Shown here: piece after piece, positions 59,885 through 64,000 of the stretch
How the letters are laid out: each line of letters opens with the position of its first letter
Numbering within the stretch: position 1 is the stretch's first letter
Source: CAAGNP01 sp964611185
Lineage (GTDB): Bacteria > Bacteroidota > Bacteroidia > Bacteroidales > UBA932
NCBI GenBank assembly: GCA_964611185.1
Contig: CAZSXE010000006.1
Location: 1 to 64,000, forward strand
Direction: 5' to 3'
Length of the DNA: 64,000 nucleotides
Made by a program: the position numbers and the translations under genes
Notes under the pieces: generated by a model
Told to the model about the DNA's origin: nothing
Database searches by the model: none
What the model saw: the letters and a program-made list of their open reading frames with translations, nothing else

Positions 59885-61561
59885 ATGAAAAAGAATTATT
59901 TAATGATAGCAGCAATGGCTGCACTCGCACTCCTCTCTTCCTGTCAGAAAGAGGAGGTGGTTTTCACACCCGAGCCGGTCACAGTTACTCTAAAAGTAAA
60001 TTGTGATGATATTACCGACACCAAAGTCACATATACCACAGACGAAACCGATAATGCCAAACTGAACTTTTCATGGAAAGCACTTGACGAGATAAGCATT
60101 ATCCCTGTTTATAAAAACGCCGAGCTCACCGATGGAGTTGTCCGTCAGAACTGCAAATTTACAATAACAGAAATAAGTGCCGACGGCAAGTCCGCTACCT
60201 TTACCGGAACAATATATAGCTGGAATGGGACAAGAAATGTCTATATTATCTACCCTTATAATGAAAATATTACTGAATATACTGATGCCGGTATGCCTAA
60301 AATTCCTTTAAATACAACCGAACTTAGACCCGAAAATTATGTTAATTATTGTAATAATGTCGTTTTAAAGGGTGTAATCGGGAATTCGACTTTTGATAAT
60401 TTCATCTCCTCGTCTTTTTCTCTCGACGAGACCATATCTGCCATAAGGCTGAGTATTAATAAAATTCCCAGCGGTCAGACTGTAAAAGAGGTAAATTTCT
60501 ACAGAGAAGGAGGAAATAGTTCTTTCTCATTCGGCAAATACTTTTCAAAGGTCGGTGTAACTTTATCAGGAGAATCACCATCTAATACTATATCTTATAA
60601 AGTAGCTGATTATAGTAGTCGATTAGGTAATATAATAAACATAACACTAAACATTCCTATATCATTTACACAAGGGACTTTATACTGTGAAGTAATTACC
60701 AACGATGAGGGTGGCACTTATAATTACTATAGTTATGCAGTATCTGCGAGTCTGTCTTCTGATCCTAAAAAAAATACTTTTTATCCTCTGACAGTTGACT
60801 GTAGCACAGCTGCTCCTTTTTATAATGGTTTTTACGATAACCAGTATCATCATCGCCGTAATTGTATGGGAAAGAAAATCAGTATGGGTGATTTGGGGTC
60901 TGCTTATTGGGCTGAATATAATGTAGGATATTCCACTGCAGATTATGCATATACCGGGATTTACACTTCTTTTACATATCCTTCAGGACTGCTATTCCAG
61001 TGGGGTAGGTTATCCGGAGGATCTCCACTTACCACAGAGTATGGAGCGGGTGCGTCAACAAGAGATTTTTATGGACAAGCCACCAACACAGCAGCACTAC
61101 CAAGTAGTCCTAATATGCACGCCTTCTACACAAAATGGACAGGAGATAATTCAGCCTGGACACCTTTATCTTCTTCAAATAAGAAAAGACAAACTGACCC
61201 TTGTCCCAAAGGGTGGAGAGTTCCGACAAATGCTGAATTGACTGCTCTTGTGGCGAAAAAAGGTAATTATATAGAAAGCGAAACTATTAACGGACTTACT
61301 GTTAGCGGTTATTATGTCAGAGGAAGTGCGCTTACCGATAACTTTGGGCACACCAACTCTATATTTTTAAATGCAGATAAATTCAGATTGGCAAATGGTT
61401 CAATAGGCACTACCCCTACAACTTCATATTATTGGAGTTCCGATGTGGCTTCTGCGGGTAATTCATCATATTCTTTAAAAGTCAGTAACACCGAAATTAC
61501 AGCAAGGATGGCCACATCTGTTCCTATAGGCGGTTTGGTCCGCTGCATCGCCCTCAGATAA
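59885..61561 (+). CDS. Fimbrillin-like lipoprotein with C-terminal FISUMP domain
   Basis: The 558-residue product has a lipoprotein signal (LLSSC, C20), a fimbrillin-type N-terminal half (about 30-310; TVTLKVNCDDITDTKVTYTTDE and ISIIPVY patterns typical of Mfa/FimA-like anchor proteins) and a C-terminal FISUMP domain (about 345-558) with LFQWGRLSGG, DPCPKGWRVPTNAELTALV near residue 437-455, and the ending GGLVRCIALR. It is predicted to sit on the cell surface. The 47-aa peptide gene precedes it by 22 bp. Confidence 0.82.
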   Translation: MKKNYLMIAAMAALALLSSCQKEEVVFTPEPVTVTLKVNCDDITDTKVTYTTDETDNAKLNFSWKALDEISIIPVYKNAELTDGVVRQNCKFTITEISADGKSATFTGTIYSWNGTRNVYIIYPYNENITEYTDAGMPKIPLNTTELRPENYVNYCNNVVLKGVIGNSTFDNFISSSFSLDETISAIRLSINKIPSGQTVKEVNFYREGGNSSFSFGKYFSKVGVTLSGESPSNTISYKVADYSSRLGNIINITLNIPISFTQGTLYCEVITNDEGGTYNYYSYAVSASLSSDPKKNTFYPLTVDCSTAAPFYNGFYDNQYHHRRNCMGKKISMGDLGSAYWAEYNVGYSTADYAYTGIYTSFTYPSGLLFQWGRLSGGSPLTTEYGAGASTRDFYGQATNTAALPSSPNMHAFYTKWTGDNSAWTPLSSSNKKRQTDPCPKGWRVPTNAELTALVAKKGNYIESETINGLTVSGYYVRGSALTDNFGHTNSIFLNADKFRLANGSIGTTPTTSYYWSSDVASAGNSSYSLKVSNTEITARMATSVPIGGLVRCIALR

Positions 61562-61588
61562 TTTATAATCCTTAATCTTAAATAATTT

Positions 61589-61615
61589 GCCGCTTCTCAC
61601 CAAGTGAAAAGCGGC
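61589..61615. terminator. Hairpin between lipoprotein and beta-helix genes
   Basis: Twelve-base arms (GCCGCTTCTCAC and GTGAAAAGCGGC, one mismatch) enclose a 3-nt loop, 27 bp after the lipoprotein stop. No U-tract follows on plus. It may partly stop transcription or protect the upstream mRNA, so the next gene would be expressed at a lower level. Confidence 0.5.
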
Positions 61616-61636
61616 GAATTAATATAAAAAACTCTT

Positions 61637-62971
61637 ATGAAAAAAATGAAATTTAAACGAATATTGATGACAGTATGCATCATATTCACGCTGGGCCTTA
61701 GTGCAGCAGCCCAAAACACATTCTATGTAAATATAAACAGGGGAAGTGCACGCGGCACAGGAACCCGGGAGGCTCCCATGAAAGATATTCAGAAAGCTAT
61801 CGATGCCGCAGCAGACGGCGATTGCATTTTTATTTCAGAAGGGAATTATCTCGGCACTTTAGACCGCGGATGGATTGAGATTAAAAACAAGTATGTCTCT
61901 CTTCAGGGGGGATGGAATGATGATTTTTCAGAATGGAATCCTCTGAAATATATCACTCGTATTCAGCCTACTTTAGCCCAGAGAGGAACTATCGGGAGAG
62001 GAGTTCTACTGATAGAGTCTATCTCCAAGCGCACATCGAAAATAGTTATCGACGGCATCTTTTTCGATCTCGGTCTTGTCCACGAATATGCCAAAGCCGA
62101 CCCTACCGATCCTCGTTTCGGCTGCCCCCAAGGGTGCGAGACAGGAAGGATTATGCCGGTAGGGACACCTCCCAACAAAACCATCAGACTTATCGGAGGG
62201 AAAGTAGCAGGAGACCTGATTATAAAGAATTGTATGTTCCTCAACGCCTCTTTTTACGGAATCATTATGACCAATATGGGCGGTAATTGGGAGATATGCA
62301 ACAATGTATTTGTCTCTAATCTGTATGCAGCCTGCGAGATCAACGGAGGTTTGAATCAGACCACAAGTGCGCATCAGTCAAAAGTGGATTTTCACAACAA
62401 TACCGTACTGTTCAGCTGGCCTACCACCAAAGAGATGGAGAGTATGGGCTACGGCTATCGTTTCCGCAACGGTGCAGACCACGATGTACACCATAATATA
62501 TTCGGCTGCAATAACTTCGGTGCCCTCGACGGAGGATGGGACGATTCTAATCTTCCTGCCGATAAGCGTAAAATATGTTCAGCTTACGACAATTACTTCT
62601 TTATGAACAAAGGGGATATAGTCGTAGCAGGTACCAGCGGAGGAGCCTGGATATATGTCCCGGGGAAGAGATTTGACGAAGTGATGATGCTGCAGAAATT
62701 TGAAAACAATGTGGAAATACCCGGCACAAGCCCATTTCAAGAGATAATCGACCCCGCATATCTGAATGGCTATGCCTCATTGAAAATCATCACAACCGAA
62801 AGTTATGATGCCAATTCAGCCGCCAACCTCTATAGAGAAGCACACGGCCTCAACAAACAGGGGACCTCTACCACTCGCGTATCTATGTTCGGAAATCGCT
62901 ACAACTTCGATAAAGCATTGCAGCTGTTCGGAGCTGAACCCACCCACGGAGCGCAATTACCGGTTAAATAG
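61637..62971 (+). CDS. Secreted right-handed parallel beta-helix protein
   Basis: The 444-residue product has a signal peptide (first about 26 residues, ending SAAAQ) and a beta-helix region starting TFYVNINRGSARGTGTREAPMKDIQKAIDAAADGDCIFISEGNY, the common start of DUF1565/pectate-lyase-like proteins. Glycine- and asparagine-rich coils follow (IKNCMFLNASFYGIIMTNMGG and NWEICNNVFVSNLYAA). It is probably a polysaccharide-active or binding surface protein; no catalytic residues are assigned. It lies downstream of the FISUMP lipoprotein, beyond a hairpin. Confidence 0.8.
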   Translation: MKKMKFKRILMTVCIIFTLGLSAAAQNTFYVNINRGSARGTGTREAPMKDIQKAIDAAADGDCIFISEGNYLGTLDRGWIEIKNKYVSLQGGWNDDFSEWNPLKYITRIQPTLAQRGTIGRGVLLIESISKRTSKIVIDGIFFDLGLVHEYAKADPTDPRFGCPQGCETGRIMPVGTPPNKTIRLIGGKVAGDLIIKNCMFLNASFYGIIMTNMGGNWEICNNVFVSNLYAACEINGGLNQTTSAHQSKVDFHNNTVLFSWPTTKEMESMGYGYRFRNGADHDVHHNIFGCNNFGALDGGWDDSNLPADKRKICSAYDNYFFMNKGDIVVAGTSGGAWIYVPGKRFDEVMMLQKFENNVEIPGTSPFQEIIDPAYLNGYASLKIITTESYDANSAANLYREAHGLNKQGTSTTRVSMFGNRYNFDKALQLFGAEPTHGAQLPVK

Positions 62972-62995
62972 GGTGTTTATGGAGTATATTGTTCG

Positions 62996-64000
62996 CTATT
63001 TCTTGGCAGGAGCGTGTCTGTACCGGAAAAGGATAGCGAACAATATTGCTACTACAAGTGCGTAAGCAGCAAAAACATACCACGCATTTGACCATCCTGT
63101 CATCACATCACTCCAGTTGATAACTCCGTCAACTGCGACTTTCTTGGCATTGACCAAGATGTTGACCACCCATTGCGCTGAAAGCGTCCCTAAGGCTGCA
63201 CCTATTCCATTGGTCATAAGCATAAAGAGCCCCTGTGCGCTCGAACGGATGGATGTGTCTGTGTTCTCGTTTACGAATAGCGATCCCGAAATATTGAAGA
63301 AATCGAAAGCTACTCCGTAAACTATCATCGAGAGGACGAAAAGCCATACGCCTGTTCCCGGATCTCCCACCGCGAAGAAGGCAAATCGGAGTACCCATGC
63401 AAACATTGCTATAAGCATAACCTTTTTGATGCCGAACTTATTGAGGAAGAAAGGTATAAGGAGGATACATAGTGTTTCCGATATTTGTGAAAGGGAGATA
63501 AGCATATTGGAGTGTTTAACTCCGAAGGTATTTGCAAATTCGGGGAGATTTCCAAAATCGCCGAGGAAAGGGTTCGCAAAGCCGTTAGTTATCTGGAGAG
63601 CTACGCCGAGAAACATCGAAAATATAAAGAAAATCGCCATTTTACGACTTTTAAATAGCTTGAAAGCGGTAAGGCCCATGGCATCGGCAAGTGTCTTTTT
63701 CTCCTCTTTCTTGATAATCGGGCAAGCGGGAAGTGAAAAAGCATAGAGTCCCAACACTAATCCCAAAACACCGGAAACTATATATTGGAAAGAATTAGCC
63801 TGATACCCCATAAGATCGACAAACCACATGGAACATATAAAACCTACTGTCCCCCACACACGAATGGGCGGAAAAGCATCCACAGCCTTTTGTCCCCCCC
63901 TTTCGAGGATGGAGTACGCCACTGAGTAGGAAAGGGCGATGGTCGGCATAAAGAAAGCTACGCTCAATGTATAGAGGGCAAATAAAATCGAGAACTGTGC
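62996..64000 (-). CDS. MFS transporter (nucleoside permease-like), 5' end outside the window
   Basis: The reading frame is open to the right edge and ends at 62996, so the N-terminus is missing; about 334 residues are visible. It has roughly ten membrane helices and the segments MPTIALSYSVAYSIL, PPIRVWGTVGFICSMWFVDLMG and VYGVAFDFFNISGSLFVNENTD. These are close to the nucleoside:H+ symporter (NupG-like) group of the major facilitator superfamily. An in-frame TTG at 63967 is not a real start, since the frame continues upstream. Confidence 0.85.
   Translation of the reverse strand, partial: AQFSILFALYTLSVAFFMPTIALSYSVAYSILERGGQKAVDAFPPIRVWGTVGFICSMWFVDLMGYQANSFQYIVSGVLGLVLGLYAFSLPACPIIKKEEKKTLADAMGLTAFKLFKSRKMAIFFIFSMFLGVALQITNGFANPFLGDFGNLPEFANTFGVKHSNMLISLSQISETLCILLIPFFLNKFGIKKVMLIAMFAWVLRFAFFAVGDPGTGVWLFVLSMIVYGVAFDFFNISGSLFVNENTDTSIRSSAQGLFMLMTNGIGAALGTLSAQWVVNILVNAKKVAVDGVINWSDVMTGWSNAWYVFAAYALVVAILFAILFRYRHAPAKK

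Noticed and set aside
1..64000. CRISPR array, rRNA operon or prophage
   Set aside because: No regularly spaced repeats of CRISPR size, no rRNA sequence and no phage structural genes were seen in the window.

Overview
The window is chromosomal DNA of a low-GC member of the Bacteroidetes, most likely order Bacteroidales. The grounds are the gene families (a dcw cluster with a Bacteroidetes-type FtsL and a PASTA-tailed FtsI, a FISUMP lipoprotein, a GHL10-type glycosidase, an ExbB-ExbD-ExbD set), the repeated -7 promoter element TAnnTTTG with an occasional TTTG about 19-21 bp upstream, and the lack of strong Shine-Dalgarno sequences. I cannot name a genus. No rRNA, CRISPR array, prophage or intact insertion sequence was seen.

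Layout. 1-1331 (minus) is a partial M23 (LytM-like) peptidase. 1470-18007 (plus) is a nearly gapless division and cell-wall cluster: mraZ-rsmH-ftsL-ftsI-murE-mraY-murD-ftsW-murG-murC-ftsQ-ftsA-ftsZ-gltX, preceded by 10-bp-phased MraZ-type operator repeats. 17985-20611 (minus) holds galE, an unusually long sigma-factor-like protein and a zinc-finger membrane anti-sigma-like protein. rpiB-truB (plus) leave divergently from galE. 21988-36267 (minus) is mostly housekeeping: a TonB-like protein, udk, asnS, a GHL10 glycosidase and alkaline phosphatase pair, an ExbB/4-TM/ExbD/ExbD energizing complex, tRNA-Ser(GGA), ansA, tatD, dprA, queA, ctpA and dCMP deaminase.

36271-46528 (minus) carries an acyl-CoA synthetase, a lipid-type ABC exporter, two proteins of unknown function (71 and 762 aa), then a unit kdsD-speB-nhaA-FKBP bounded by a promoter and a good intrinsic terminator. 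recQ (plus) meets the miaA / TnpR-like / acyl-CoA reductase unit (minus) tail to tail. yigZ-pyrB-pyrI and serC-serA-DUF1015 follow on plus. serC has its own promoter, and the DUF1015 gene ends in a terminator.

56955-64000 is the accessory end. It has a LuxR-type response regulator, a TPR histidine kinase cut by an in-frame TAG exactly between its H-box and ATPase domains, a consensus promoter driving a 47-codon peptide gene, a fimbrillin/FISUMP lipoprotein and a beta-helix secreted protein, and a partial MFS transporter.

The points I would look at first are the split kinase, the 47-aa peptide with its surface-protein neighbours, the methionine-free TonB-like protein that must use a non-ATG start inside udk, the long sigma-like/anti-sigma pair, the MraZ-type repeats on both sides of mraZ, and the Cys-rich stretch in the DUF1015 protein.
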